Both the position numbers and the translations under genes were made by a program. A DNA stretch of 64,000 nucleotides from Polytrichum commune (Eukaryota; Streptophyta; Polytrichopsida; Polytrichales; Polytrichaceae): the NCBI GenBank assembly GCA_950295325.1, contig OX485805.1, forward strand, positions 22,801,501 to 22,865,500, read 5' to 3'. Positions within the stretch are counted from its first letter, which is position 1, and each line of letters begins with the position of its first letter. Positions 46,880-58,792 of this stretch are shown here, one piece after another. The notes under the pieces were generated by a model, which was given only the letters and a program-made list of their open reading frames with translations, was not told the DNA's origin and did no database searches.

Positions 46880-49800
46880 TTGAAAAGAAGTTGTTCCTTT
46901 TAGAGTAGATTCCCAAAACTTGATCACTCACACTGCATTAATGAAAGAGAAACTCTTCATCACAAAGTTTGTGGGGCACAAACTCCCCGCTCAAGAGTTA
47001 GGGTTTTGGCTTCAAACCCTAAATCATGAGATGGGAGGGGAGTTCTCTTGCATTAGGTAAGAATGTGGGTAAAGAGTACTTCATTGTTGTCCAACAATTG
47101 GAAAAAAAAACATGATATACAATGCACACATGCTCTCTTGATTCAAATCCAAATGGGGAACATGCACGCTTCAAAGTTGGATCCCTAGATTCAACTTTGA
47201 AAATCCTAACAATCTCTCATTCTCAACTTGGGTCATGCTTAGGAATTTATCATATGAGCATTGTGATCAAGCCTCTGTTGACGCAAAAACCTTGGGTGAG
47301 ATAATAGGCATTGACCCCGCTACGAAAGTGCACAAGATCCAAAGTTTGTGTTAACCTTAAGGTAACCAAAGGTTGGGTGATCAACATTGCTTTGAACTCG
47401 TCAGGATGGATTCAACCAACACAACATGTTTAGTAGGTTATGATAATGTGCCCTTTAGGTGCAGGGCTTGCATTAGCTAGAAGCATGAGGTAAAAGACTG
47501 CAAAGAACCCCAAAGATAGAAATTGAGAGCATCCTAAAACTATCATGGCACCATACATTTCAACAAAGAAAAGACAACAACACCATGATGGATTCAAAGG
47601 GATCCCAACATGTGCATAATACAAGGACCACAAAGAGAGGGATGTTCAATGGTAAGGAAGAGGAGCTTAGAGAGGCAACTAATGATTTTTTTTGGAAAAC
47701 AATGACGCACATCAAGAAATTAGTTGGCAAGGGATAGGAATTTCGAGTTGCGGCTTCCACCACAACCCAAAAGGGGAAAGAGCTAGAGGTAAATAGGACA
47801 AAACTTGGAACTGCAAGTAACAACTCAAGTTGTGACCAAAGTCACATGTTAGCCATGCATGGCATTGAGCTAGGTAAGAACATGCACATAAATACCCACA
47901 TGGTGAATGTCGATGTTAAGGAGCAAGCTACTACAATTGAGGCCCTAATATAGACTATTGCCGTTGAGACAAGACCACAAGATGCCATGGAGATCCAACT
48001 ACAAAATGCTAAGGCCAACACCCAACCTACTCCCGGAGTAGGTGAGATAGAAATGGATGAGGCACATGCCATGGACATGATCATGTAGGGTGCACGTGAG
48101 GCGGACCAAGAACCAAGAGCCAAGGAGACCAAAGTGGCATGGTCCCTTGGGCATATAGCTAGCCACAAGCCCACCCTCGAAGCTCTTCTCCATGAAGAAT
48201 GTACAATAGACCTCAAAGAAGATGACATGATGTTGGAGGATGGGTAGGTTGAACCAGAAGTTATTATGGATGAGGTTGAGGAAGGAGTTGCAGACTCCGA
48301 AGAGGAAGGAGCAACTAGGGTCCCTTGTGTTGAAACATACCAACTTGAAGATGGCAAAAATGAAAAACAAAAGCATAATGAAGAAGACGAAGCCGATGAA
48401 GGTGAGGAAAATGAGAGTGAAAATAGAATTGTAGGAGAACAAAAAGGAGAAGTTGAAAAGAAAAAAAAAAAAAAAATCTAAAGCAAGGAAACAAACTTTG
48501 ACCAAGCAATAATAGGAGAGGCAAAACCAATAATAGGAATGGACTAATGGATGCCCTCCAAATTCAAGATACTTTTGTCCACCATGGGGTGTTCAAATTC
48601 TCTTGGACCAATGGGCAATAGGGACGGGCTAGGAGGCTTGCAAGATTAGACCGGTTTTATGTGGGAAAAAAAAATGAGTTAAGTCACAAACCATATTTCA
48701 TACACAATCACTCTGTTGGTTCATACCACTCTCCGGCTCAATTATAAATATGCATTGGCTATGAGATAGGAAGGTAATCCTCTTTTACATGGAACACCTC
48801 TCATCTCAAAGGGGATTTTGCGAAGGAACTTAGGGAAAGGTGGGACCATATGCCTGAAGATGCCTCATTTTTCTTCAAAAGTTGACAAAAATTCTAGGTT
48901 TAATAGGCAATACAACAAGCTTAAAGTAAGGGAAAATAAATAAGAATAACTGGACACATGGGTTGACCTTGAGGTGGCCACTATCACTCTGCATGAGATT
49001 GTGTATGATGTAGAGAAACATGGAGGGTTCTCTAGGCTTAAGAGGATAGTGGAGGAACTAGAAATGGGGAAGGCTAGAGGATTGTTATGAGGTTAAGAGA
49101 GAAGTGGAAGCAAGTAAGGGATAGATGCTTAGTGGATTTTTTCAAAGCAATAAAACAAAAAGAACATTGGGATAGTTATTTCAAAACTCAAGGATTAACA
49201 AGGACAAGTGTTTACAAAGAGGATTTGTAACAAAGACACTTGGAGAGGATTTGACTTGACTTCTATAAAGATCTATACAGCGGCAAAGATTTTATGAGAG
49301 TGCTTCAAGGGAGGTCTTTAACAGATTCAACTCCACTTACCTATGTCATGAACACCACCCTTACAAAGGACACTACGCCACATGAGCTCTCATCTTATGT
49401 CACTTCAATGGCAACCAGGAAGGCATTTGGACACAATGGGCTCCCAATAGAATTTTTCTAGGAACTTTGGCCCGCCTTAGAATGATCCATAGAATGATCC
49501 TCGAGGGTATTGACCAACGTAGCTTTCACAAAGGGGTAACTAAAGGCTTGATTGCCTTACACCCAAAGAGGGGGATAGTAAGGACCTTAATTCCTGGTAG
49601 CCAATCGCCCTTCTTACTATAATCTATAAGATTTTTGCTAAAACCCTTCAATTACACAACTTATATTAAATGGTGTAATTAGCTAAGAATACACCGTTTT
49701 CCTCCAACTTTGGTTTATTTTGGATAATATCATGTTAATATGAGAAACGTTGCATTGGGCAAAGGCTTACAATCAACTAATTGTTTTTATTAAACTTGAA

Positions 49801-50058
49801 ATTTTGATAGAAATATGACAAGGTATCTTGGAGATTCTTTTGTCAAGAAATGTAAAGAATGTGCACTCATGGGCACTTCATTAGTTGGGTTAAACTATTT
49901 TTTAACAACAAAGAAGCAGTGATGAACCTTAACAGGAGCCTTGGAAAAGTTTTAAAATTGAAAGAGGGGTACGGAAAGCTCGTCTACTTGCCCCTTAATT
50001 GTTTCTTATTGTAGGCAAGTTCCCAATTCATAATTTGACTGCGTGGGACCATGCTTCC
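46880..50058 (+). mobile_element. L1-type LINE, 5' part (ORF1, endonuclease, start of RT)
   Basis: Degenerate but colinear with plant L1 elements. Around 46960-47320 lie DUF4283-like ORF1 pieces (KFVGHKLPAQE reconstructed across frames; NAHTCSLDSNPNGEH directly). 47460-47501 is a zinc knuckle with spacing C-x2-C-x4-H-x4-C and one internal stop. 47840-48480 is acidic low-complexity linker. 48541-48670 ends the endonuclease (FKFSWTNGQ, then ARLDRFYVG). 49380-50058 starts the reverse transcriptase (ATRKAFGHNGLPIEFF, LIALHPKRG, YKIFAKTLQL-like across frames, FDRNMTRYLGDSF). Many stops and frameshifts mark an old, dead copy. It is cut at 50058 by the 6.47-kb transposon and resumes at 56532. Confidence 0.8.
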
Positions 50059-50298
50059 TGAGGGAGTGCACTATTCATTAAAGCCAAGAATCACGTGCGT
50101 GCATGCCCCTTATTAAAAAACCCCTCTATGCATTTTATTTTTGCTAAAATCAAGAAATATACTTACAAATCTCATTGCTTCAAAATACATTTCCATACAT
50201 ACACAAGGGTCCAAAAACAAATACAGAAATTGTATATAACATGTGTACAAATGTTTGGAAATGCAAAAATATGGCCCTATTATATGTATAATATCAAA

Positions 50299-53200
50299 TC
50301 ATGGATTTTTAGTTATAAAGTCGTTAAAGACTTTTTCATCACTTGGATGAAGTTTGTACGTGTATGTTTCAGCATCATACATCAAATTGGCCAAAGTAAT
50401 AACCGTATCCAATTCTACCATAATATGATCTGTGAGATCATAACTCCATTTCAACCCTGTAGACTTTTGATACCAACATAACCAACTTCTACATTGTTGG
50501 GGCGGTCCAACAAGTCTATAGGATCTTTGTATTCTACCCAATGATTGATTATTTTCCGACGCATCCTACACACTCTACCTAAAAACCACATTTTAGTAGG
50601 AGCTGAAAGTCTTGGTCTGCCTCGCTTCTTCACGGTTTGAACTTCAGGTGTATTAAATACAACCGCGCAGTCACAACCAAATTTCAACAAAGTATCATGG
50701 TTTGCTAGAGTCTTACCTTCTCTTCCGTATAAATTATGCCACTCTTAATCCTGGTCAATCTATCTTTTGACAAAGTCGGATTTCCATTTAATTGACTAAC
50801 AAGAGTACTCTTATAAATCTTAGCTCCTTCAAATTCTACATATGGCAAGACTGACTTTGAAACAACTTGACAACTTTCATGCTCATCAAGCACATCATCA
50901 AGCACATGCCTCAACTCACTTTGATGTCCAGCTACCTCCACTTCATTGTTCATAAGTTCAGAGACTTCACCTCTTTTAGCCTCTGTAGATGATGAACTTG
51001 CACATGTTACAGCTTGCCCTTTGCCACAAATGTCTCCTTCCTCACCTGTAGCATCATGTATGTGATCAACATCACACTCTTCTTCTTCCATGCTACTAAA
51101 AAGTTCCTTCTCTAGCTTCCTTTCATGGACCCAAGGTTGTTCCCACCAGCTGTTCATTGGAACTTTCGCAGGTTTCATACCTAACTCGGCACATAACATT
51201 TGAGCCTCAATAAAGCCTTGCTTCAACGCTGAAATGATTTGATCATCTGATTCTAACCCTGCATAGTCGCCTAAGTTAGCCAACGGTAAAGTAGAGTTCT
51301 TCTCTAACTCTGTCCAAATATGAGTTTGTTTTTTATGAGCCCGAGCAAACTGTGGCCCTTTAGGATTCGGCTCAAACTCTGCAATGCGAGCAATTGCTCC
51401 AACGCTCTCAACTAGATCACATCCATCATAATTTCGCTCATTCTGAATCATTCCTCCGACTTTGCTAAAGAAAATATCGCATGCGTCCGAACCTGTAAGG
51501 CTCAGAGGTACTTCTAAATGGTTGTGTCGGTCTCGAAACAACTTTATCAATAGAACACTGTAGTGACATGACAATTGTATATCCAAATATACATGTCTAC
51601 TAATAAAGCTAGTTGCTAAATTGTACGTATGTACCCCGAGATGGAGCCACAATTTCCACAAGCGGAAAAAGAACGATATTTTTGCCGTTGCCTTCACTCT
51701 TTCAAATAAAGACATATGAGGTGATAAGAATATATCTATATACGACACAGTAATTTGAAAATACAACTCTGTACCTTTAATTCTCTCCTTCCGATGGTTT
51801 GGATTTTGTTGCAGCTGTTGCAAACATAATTGCACTTTGCGAGATGCTAACCTTTGTGCAGCTATCCAATTTTGACAATCTTCACGCTTTATGTCTCCTT
51901 CCTGTAGCCCATGCCTATCAACTGAAAACGAGTGATACACTAAATAAATGTGATTCAAAGTAGCATTCTCATTGCCAAGAATGAGATGACGGCTTGGCAA
52001 ATCTAAAGGATTCACAAGTTTTTTTTCCGTTGTGGACAAAATCTTGATCATGAACGCCATATACGTCATTATTGTGTAGGATACGAGCACTGAAATACCA
52101 ACCATCCCATGGTATTCTAAACCGGTTGCCTCCTGAACTCGTGAAATCTTCAAGCATAAGTTTTCTTCGTCTAGCATATCCATCTGAAGAATGCCCAATC
52201 AATGACCCAAGAACAACATAAAGATGTTTACCCCAAAGAACCCTAACTTTCTCCCACTGGTTTCGCACATCTTTGCTATCAAACCTATTACATGTAAGTT
52301 GGATTACTGCAACTAATCTGGGCAGATGTGCATGCAAAGGATTAACAATCAAAACCCTCGCATAATGAGCACGCACATTAGATTTGAACGAATTCACAAT
52401 ACTTTTGTAACATGTGACTCCAGATCAAACTTCGACAATATAATCTGAAGTACAATTATGATTGTCAATTGGACCACAAAACCCCAGTAGCACATCATCC
52501 CTTGCTACCCATCTAACCGATCGTTTCACCACTGTTTCATCTTGTGCTAGCATAACATGAATAGTGCCCAATGGTATTGATGCAAGATTCATAGCAGATT
52601 TGTAAACAACAACAAGGTGCTGGAAGACTCTTTCATTCTCACCGACTTTATACTTCAAGGCTTTCCTAGTATCCCTCTTTGTTGTATCTAGCGATGGACC
52701 ACCCATATTCAAAGATAAAAAATGATGTAACCTAGGTCCACCCCAAAGTTTGATAGTTTCAAACATAACTTTTGTGGCTTCACTATAACGTTTACCCCTG
52801 GGGTCTTCCTTCCCAACATTCTTTACAATGTCAGTTGAAAAGTCCCAAAGAGACTCATTACCCTCAAACTTACCCATCTTATGAGCATGCACAATATTTC
52901 TACAGAAATACTTCAAGTCTCCTCTGTTGCAGAATTCTACAGAATACTCACGCAAACACTTAACCCTAAGAGAGAGGGTGGCCACTCTAGCCTTTACCCT
53001 CCATAACTCAAACCTCAAAGCTCTAACATCTAGTTTTGAAGTTTGAGCCACCCTCATGATTTCCGAAACTCCAAAGTAACCTAGACGCATGCCCCCTCCA
53101 CTATTTCGATTACCTCACTTAAACTTTGAAATTTTAGACCTATAGACTCTCATACAGAAATCACGTTCTTTTGGAATGGACGAGTGTGCTTCACATCTAA

Positions 53201-54475
53201 AGTTTGGGAATCTTTGAGGTAATGAAGATACCCAGATGCAATTAACATGACGGAATGTGCCACTTACAAAAATTTCTTGGTTGCCCTCTTGTATTGTATG
53301 CTTCATGTGTGGTTCGGCATACCACCTCTGTCCTCTCCTTAGGTCGTCTAGGAAGGGTTTCAGATCAACAGAATCACCATTGTACTCCCACCTGTTATCC
53401 CATAAGCCCCAACACACACGTCCAAACATAGATGATACATTCTGTGATTGTCATGAATGATCACAAGAATTAGAACTCGATCCAACATGATGGGGCTCAT
53501 TGACATGGACAAGGAAAGAACTCAAAATCTCATTGAGCATGGTCCTTCCCTGAAGGCAGCTTCGGTGGCTTCGGTGGTCGTCCCTTTGGTTTTGGGTCGG
53601 AGGTGTAGAGTTGTGCAGCTCCAATAGAAGCTCCAACTGCAACATTATGAGCTTTGCCATTCACATGCTCACGAAGATTTGACTCCAACGACCCTGTTTT
53701 TGGAAACAAATTCAACCACTTCGAATCTAGGGTGCAACGAGTTTTTACAGCCCCCCAATCGTGAGTAGTTTCCAACAGTGCCTTCGACAATCTCAAAGCT
53801 ATTTGTGGGGAAATCCACAGCAAATTGTTTGATTTGGTCCAACGTTTTTTCAACTCTACCCTTGTTTTTAGTCAATGTTTCCTCAACACTCACAATGGAC
53901 TGATTTTCTAAGGATGAATTTAAACCATTTCGGCCTTCATAAGCCTTGATGTGCCCATCACTATTGATGTGAGATCGCAAGTAATTGGCACATGCCTCGG
54001 ATGGTTTGTTAGTACCTGAACGATGGTACTTGTCATTACATTCTTCACACCAAATATGGAACATGGTCTTCTTACCAACATCTCTTGTCTCCAACTCAAA
54101 GATATCGTACCGCCCAAGCTTCTTCAATTTGCGCCTTGTGTTATCGATCTCCCTCTGCCACCGCTGGACATCTTTCAACAATGCAATTTTACTTCGGAGG
54201 CGGGTTGCTCTTGACGGCACTTGTTCTCCGGTACCAACTGCCTCCATTCCACTTGGAGGCGACAAAGGGCAATCATCTTTTGTAGCAATGACTTGGTCTT
54301 TTTGTTGCTCAGTCATAGGCAGGTCCTCGTCATTACCAACTTGATCATCTGCTGACATACTAGACTCCACAGACGACATGGACCTCTTTCCACCGAAACC
54401 AACGTTTTGATTGACAAACTTTATGTATACAACATCTCCTTTCACCTTCATTTTCTCTTCCTGCTTGGCTGACAA
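50299..54475 (-). pseudogene. Large transposase-like protein, unassigned family
   Basis: About 1,400 residues across pieces 54475-53669, 53853-53530, 53660-53451, 53429-53115, 53090-52425, 52397-51969, 52198-50705, 50690-50451 and 50541-50299. From 53660 to 51969 most pieces share one frame broken only by stops; frameshifts occur at a G-run near 53750, at an A-run near 52030 and near 50700 and 50450. Order: acidic N-terminus; a BED-like zinc finger (CEECNDKYHRS...HINSDGHIKAYEG); a second finger-like segment (TLDSKW...LREHVNGKAH); WYAEPHMKH and GTFRHVNC with a Cys-rich end; then the likely catalytic core with VMLAQDETVVKRSVRW, LLGFCGPIDNHNC, IVNPLHAHLPRL, LTCNRFDSKDVRNQWE, LIGHSSDGYARRRKLML, VHDQDFVHNGKK and NPLDLPSRHLIL; then LTGSDACDIFFSKVGGM. 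Acidic residues in QDET, SSDG and DQDF are candidates for an RNase H-type triad, which is inference. Confidence 0.7.
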
Positions 54476-54670
54476 AACACTTCATCCACTGGTGATTTCA
54501 TCTTCTCAGATTGCTGCTCTAATTTTGCTATAAGTAGCACCTAATGTTGAAAACACCGACCCTATCCGGTTGTGCTGCTCATCGCACTCTACAGACACAA
54601 TTTTGAACTCTAAATCTTCTTCCATTCTATAATCTCTTACAATACAACCCCAGACTCTCCTGGAAGAGCT

Positions 54671-55086
54671 TCAATTCGCATGTAGAAAGAATGGAGCTAA
54701 AGTGTACAAGCGATTACGGCTTTCGCAAGCGAGGGTAAGGATGAGATACGCACGAGTAGTTGTGTAGCACATCATGAAGCCAGCCGAGAGGGGATACGGG
54801 TTGCGACTGTCAGGGCAATTAAAGTAAAACCCCAGTTCGTAATCAGCAGGCAGATCGCCAGTCTTGATGTGTTTCAAAATCATCTTCTTTGGGTCCTAAT
54901 CCCTGTTGATGACCTCTTGAGAAGACCCATTTCCTTCGTAACCCTGTCCTTGTTGGTGACGAATGTGCGAGCCTGTCCAGGCAGGTCCTCGTAGTGCTTT
55001 GTCATCAACTTCCAGAGATTGCTCAAATTTGGGGACTGAGTGATCTTCACATCTGGTGTGAGCGACGAGAGAGCAATTTTGGTCAC
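54671..55086 (-). pseudogene. Unidentified second frame of the large transposon
   Basis: Two overlapping frames, 55086-54880 (TKIALSSLTPDVKITQSPNL, WKLMTKHYEDLPGQARTFV) and 54883-54671 (GDLPADYELGFYFNCPDSRN, PYPLSAGFMMCYTTTRA), with a frameshift between. Composition is protein-like and both lie inside the transposon upstream of its main frame. I recognise no family. It may be an N-terminal exon of the main protein, a separate accessory gene or captured host sequence. Confidence 0.35.
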
Positions 55087-55235
55087 ATTCTTCTCATTCG
55101 CGGCCTAGGTACCTTACCACACAATGTCGATATGGATAGGTTTCATCAGAATCTGCACAAAGTTTGCACCATCACAACTGTTAGTTAATTTTTTGTGACA
55201 CATAGCTAGTGGATCGTGCATGAATTTAACCCATC

Positions 55236-55237
<2 letters not shown>

Positions 55238-55282
<45 letters not shown>
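55238..55282. repeat. GA microsatellite
   Basis: About 22 uninterrupted GA units inside the large transposon. The apparent open frame across it is a repeat artefact. Confidence 0.95.
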
Positions 55283-55287
<5 letters not shown>

Positions 55288-56024
55288 CTGACCGGACCAC
55301 CCCAAATGGTTGTGTAGATCGTGCTCATCCGCTGCAGGTGGAGAATTCACCCAGTAGCAGCAACAACACGACGATCAAAGCTGTTGTGGATATCCATCTC
55401 AACCGCCTCGCCGTCGGTAAGTCTTGTAGTGAGAGCCCCATCATCCTGCAATTAAAGTCAGATCTTAGCACAACTAATACAACCAACATGTATCGAGTAC
55501 TCAAGTCCAGCAATCCGATCATGTGTCGCATGACTAATTAATTACAAACAATATCAAACAGTCCTGCAGTCAAGAATTTCAACAACGAGTACCCTACTCG
55601 CAGTAACACGATTTGCTTGGATATAAGATACGACGAAATGCAAAAACAATATAGATCCTGCCAAAATTTTGCAAATTGTTGCAATGAAAAATCACACCTG
55701 CAAACGGTTTTGCAAAGCCGAGAACAACGTTATTAAGTGACCAGGCGCATGCACAGAACAACCACCATAATATAAAGATCCTCATCTTAAGGTACCTTGA
55801 CGGATAAGCCCGGCGAGATGCTCTGACTGGAGTACGGCAATGCTGGATCTGCAATTTCTTTGTGAGAACCCCTTGGTTTTCTGAGTGTTTTCAAGATGGT
55901 GACGGAGCTGATTATTCCAGTTCATGTGAAGGATTATTCCGCACATAGCTTGTCAAGCTCACAGCAAGCTCAAGTGTGGAAACAATAAACATTGCCATTC
56001 ATGGCAATAAACACCCAAGCTGAT

Positions 56025-56100
56025 CGGTACCCAACCTAATCGGTACCCAACCTAATCGGTACCCAACCTAATCGGTACCCAACCTAATCGGTACCCAAGC
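56025..56100. repeat. 16-bp tandem repeat near the transposon right end
   Basis: Nearly five copies of CGGTACCCAACCTAAT, the first and last slightly different (ending CCAAGC). It lies about 430 bp inside the right terminus of the 6.47-kb element. Confidence 0.92.
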
Positions 56101-56531
56101 TGCAAGTGTGCAAGCAAAGCTGCTCTGCCAAGAGAACTTCGTCAAAGAAGATGAGCAAAAAGCAAAGGTGAGCCCAAGCGCACACACAAGCAAAAAAGTA
56201 GAAACGCAGAGAACAAAGGCAGAAATAAGCGTCTGAAACCCTACCCGAGCATGGACCCTCACCCCCTACTGTACATCCAAATAAGGTCGTTACTTAGTGG
56301 ATGAAAAAACGCATGATTCTTGGTCCATGTCTGACTTGAACGCGTAAATGCGTAAACCCATACTTTACATATATTTTTCTATAGCCTTATCTCTAGCCTC
56401 ATGTATATCTACTTCCTGCTTAATAGCAATATGTCTCTTGTACGTACATTTTGTACATGCTTGTTCTAAATAATACCCCTTTTGTGCATGCACGTGTATA
56501 TTTACAATACTTGAACAGTGCACTCCCTGGG

Positions 56532-58640
56532 CATGCTTCCAGGGGGAAGAAAACGATAGTGTATTTCTCAATATGTTGATGACTCATTGTTTATGGTTAG
56601 ACGTGATAAATGATATGTGGAGGAACTTGTTAGAATCTTGAAGTTCTTCGATGAAGTCTCATGTATGGAAATAAACTAGGATAAGTCCTACGCATGTTGG
56701 TTTGATAAGTACATACATAAACCAATATAGTTAGCAAGTTATGAATGGAAGTGAGTAGAAGAGGAAGACCTCTCTAAACTCCTAGGTAACCCCTTTGGAC
56801 TTAATCTCAATACACAATATGTTGACCAATTCCTTCATGCAAAAATTTCCAAGAAATTGAATCATTGGAGCACAATGAAATTTTCTCTTGCATGAAGAGT
56901 GGTCATTTATAACAATGTCCTTTTTTCACACTTTAGTTCTTTATCATGGTATGTGGAGGCTCCAACAAGATCCTCATGAGAATTAGATGGACCATCCATA
57001 ACTACCTTTGGTCTAGTAAAGACCAACTCACTCACACTAGGGTTAGCTGGAAAGAATGTTGCATGAAGAAGATTATTGGTGGGCTAGGGTTAGTTGATCC
57101 AAAGCTAGACGTTTGAGTGTGCTTACAAGTATGATCTTGGCATGAGTATGTTTAATAATCTTATGAGGTGCATGCCTATATTACACAATGATTCACAAGT
57201 TGATTAAAGTGTACACAAATGACACTTGCCATTAGTATGCTCAAGAACATCTTCCTCTTGCATACTAAAAATGTCAACACATGACACTTGCCATTAGTAA
57301 TCTCAAAATATCTTCCTCTTGCATACTATATCGCATGACTATCATTTACAATATCTCAATGTGCTACTCTAAATACCATAATGTAGATATTTTGTCACTT
57401 AGAGATATTACTTATGTTGACAAATGGAAGCATATTAGCAATTAGTGGGCATGACACTTTGAGACCTCTAGGCATCTAGTTTAGGCCCTTCACAAATAGT
57501 GTACATGACACTGAACACCATAAGTGGTGTAGATGTCAAAAGAAGGAGGAAATTGCCTTCTATGGCAAAATTGCCACACTTGGGTGGGACCTAGATCTTG
57601 GGATGTGGTCAAGGGGTTTTCCCTTTCTTAATTATACCATGAAGATGTGTAGAGACTCAATTGTTAACATGATTCCTAACATGACCTAGGCAATGGATAA
57701 GTGGCAAGGGCTATCTCCCACGAAACTATCAATTTTATTGGTCACAAGTCTAGGATCATGTGTGCTCCGACAAAGAGGCCGCTTTTATGTGGGTCCATTT
57801 GGCACAAGGCGGTCATGGTCCATGAGTGGAGAGCTCACATTGCCCTGGCATCCATTTCCAAGCAATGTAGTCTTTGTCTCCCTAACACTAGCGAATTAAT
57901 TGAACATAAGTTTTGGGATTGCATCCAAGCCCAAAGAGCATGGCGGTGGGCGACCTTCATCATGCATGAGCTTTGTGGGGTTAGAACATGCAACTACAAC
58001 AATTTCCATTGAAAACAAGTTCTCTTTGGGGAAATGATCTCTAAGGACTTTGTTAAGAGAATCAAGGTTTGGCACCTCCATCATAGCATTACGCTTTGGA
58101 TGATTTGGATTGAGCGCAATGATAGGGTGTTCAACCAAAAATAATGGGGCAAGTCCAAGATTAAACACATCATTTGGGATGACCTCATCATATATCCCAA
58201 ATGGCTTGGGCTAGAGTGGTTAATCTTGTTAAGATTTAAAATGTCCCTTTAGCTTAGGCCCACCTTAAAGGCTTTGACCAAACTTGGGGGGCTAGGAACG
58301 CCCTTTGTAGGTGCGATAGGATGAGAATCACTTGGAACTAACAACGTCAACGTATGTAGGCAATTTGGCACTTTGGCTTGTTACTTGATGGCTTGGGGTT
58401 TGTCTTCAACAGGTGGGGGGTGGTCCTTGGTTAGGTGGCTTGGTGGGTTGTCCTTGGTGGATTCTTGTTACTTGGTTCTTTATTACTCTTTACATGGCGG
58501 TGTGACGCATCTCAAGGACCCCACCTCCCCTTGAAGTGGGCGCATCTTCCTTGGTTCTTAATGCATTGGCGTTGGCTTTTTGGCCTTCTATCTCTTTTTC
58601 TTTTTTCTTTAGGAAAACAAGAACAAAAAAAGAACGATAG
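56532..58640 (+). mobile_element. L1-type LINE, 3' part (RT end, zinc-binding domain)
   Basis: Resumes the reverse transcriptase after the inserted transposon. 56572-56583 encodes YVDD, the RT catalytic motif (usually YADD in plant L1), followed by VEELVRILKFFDEVSCMEIN. Further fragments follow to about 57120. 57690-58230 encodes the C-terminal zf-RVT-type domain (AHIALASISKQCSLCLPNTS, EHKFWDCIQAQRAWRWATF, then KIKHIIWDDL). An A-rich stretch near 58610-58635 may be the 3' tail. Numerous stops show it is dead. Confidence 0.8.
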
Positions 58641-58792
58641 AGGGTATATTTGAATGTCCAGGCATAGGCATGAGAATTCTATATTAGACATACCTGTGAG
58701 GCCCATTTATGGGGCTCATGGGCCTTTGAGGATTAAGCAAGCTCCATAGAAAAATTGATGGACACAAGGCCTGGCCTGTCGAGTTAATTTCA
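58641..58792. other. Spacer after the LINE
   Basis: Short non-coding interval; nothing recognised. Confidence 0.3.

Larger units (their letters stand above)
50059..56531 (-). mobile_element. 6.47-kb DNA transposon of unassigned family
   Basis: Inserted in the LINE reverse transcriptase. Direct repeats CATGCTTCC flank it at 50050-50058 and 56532-56540 (8-9 bp target duplication). Termini are inverted: the left TGAGGGAGTGCACTATTCA pairs with the right TGAACAGTGCACTCCC, about 16 of 19 positions. It carries a long transposase-like frame on the minus strand (50299-54475), a second unidentified frame pair (54671-55086) and non-coding sequence with a GA microsatellite and 16-bp tandem repeats next to the right end. 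Target length and termini are compatible with hAT, P, Merlin or Mutator groups, but the protein matches none that I can name. The family looks like a set of unannotated proteins I recall from other eukaryotes; this memory is not verified. Confidence 0.82.

Noticed and set aside
47842-48505. Minus-strand frames of 168-171 residues rich in S and F
   Set aside because: They lie opposite the acidic low-complexity linker of the LINE ORF1 region and have no family content.
55236-55541. Plus-strand frame beginning with an Arg-Glu run
   Set aside because: The run is the GA microsatellite translated; the remainder has no recognisable content.
56025-56100. Regular short repeats that might suggest a CRISPR array
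   Set aside because: Units are directly adjacent without spacers, and the context is a eukaryotic transposon.
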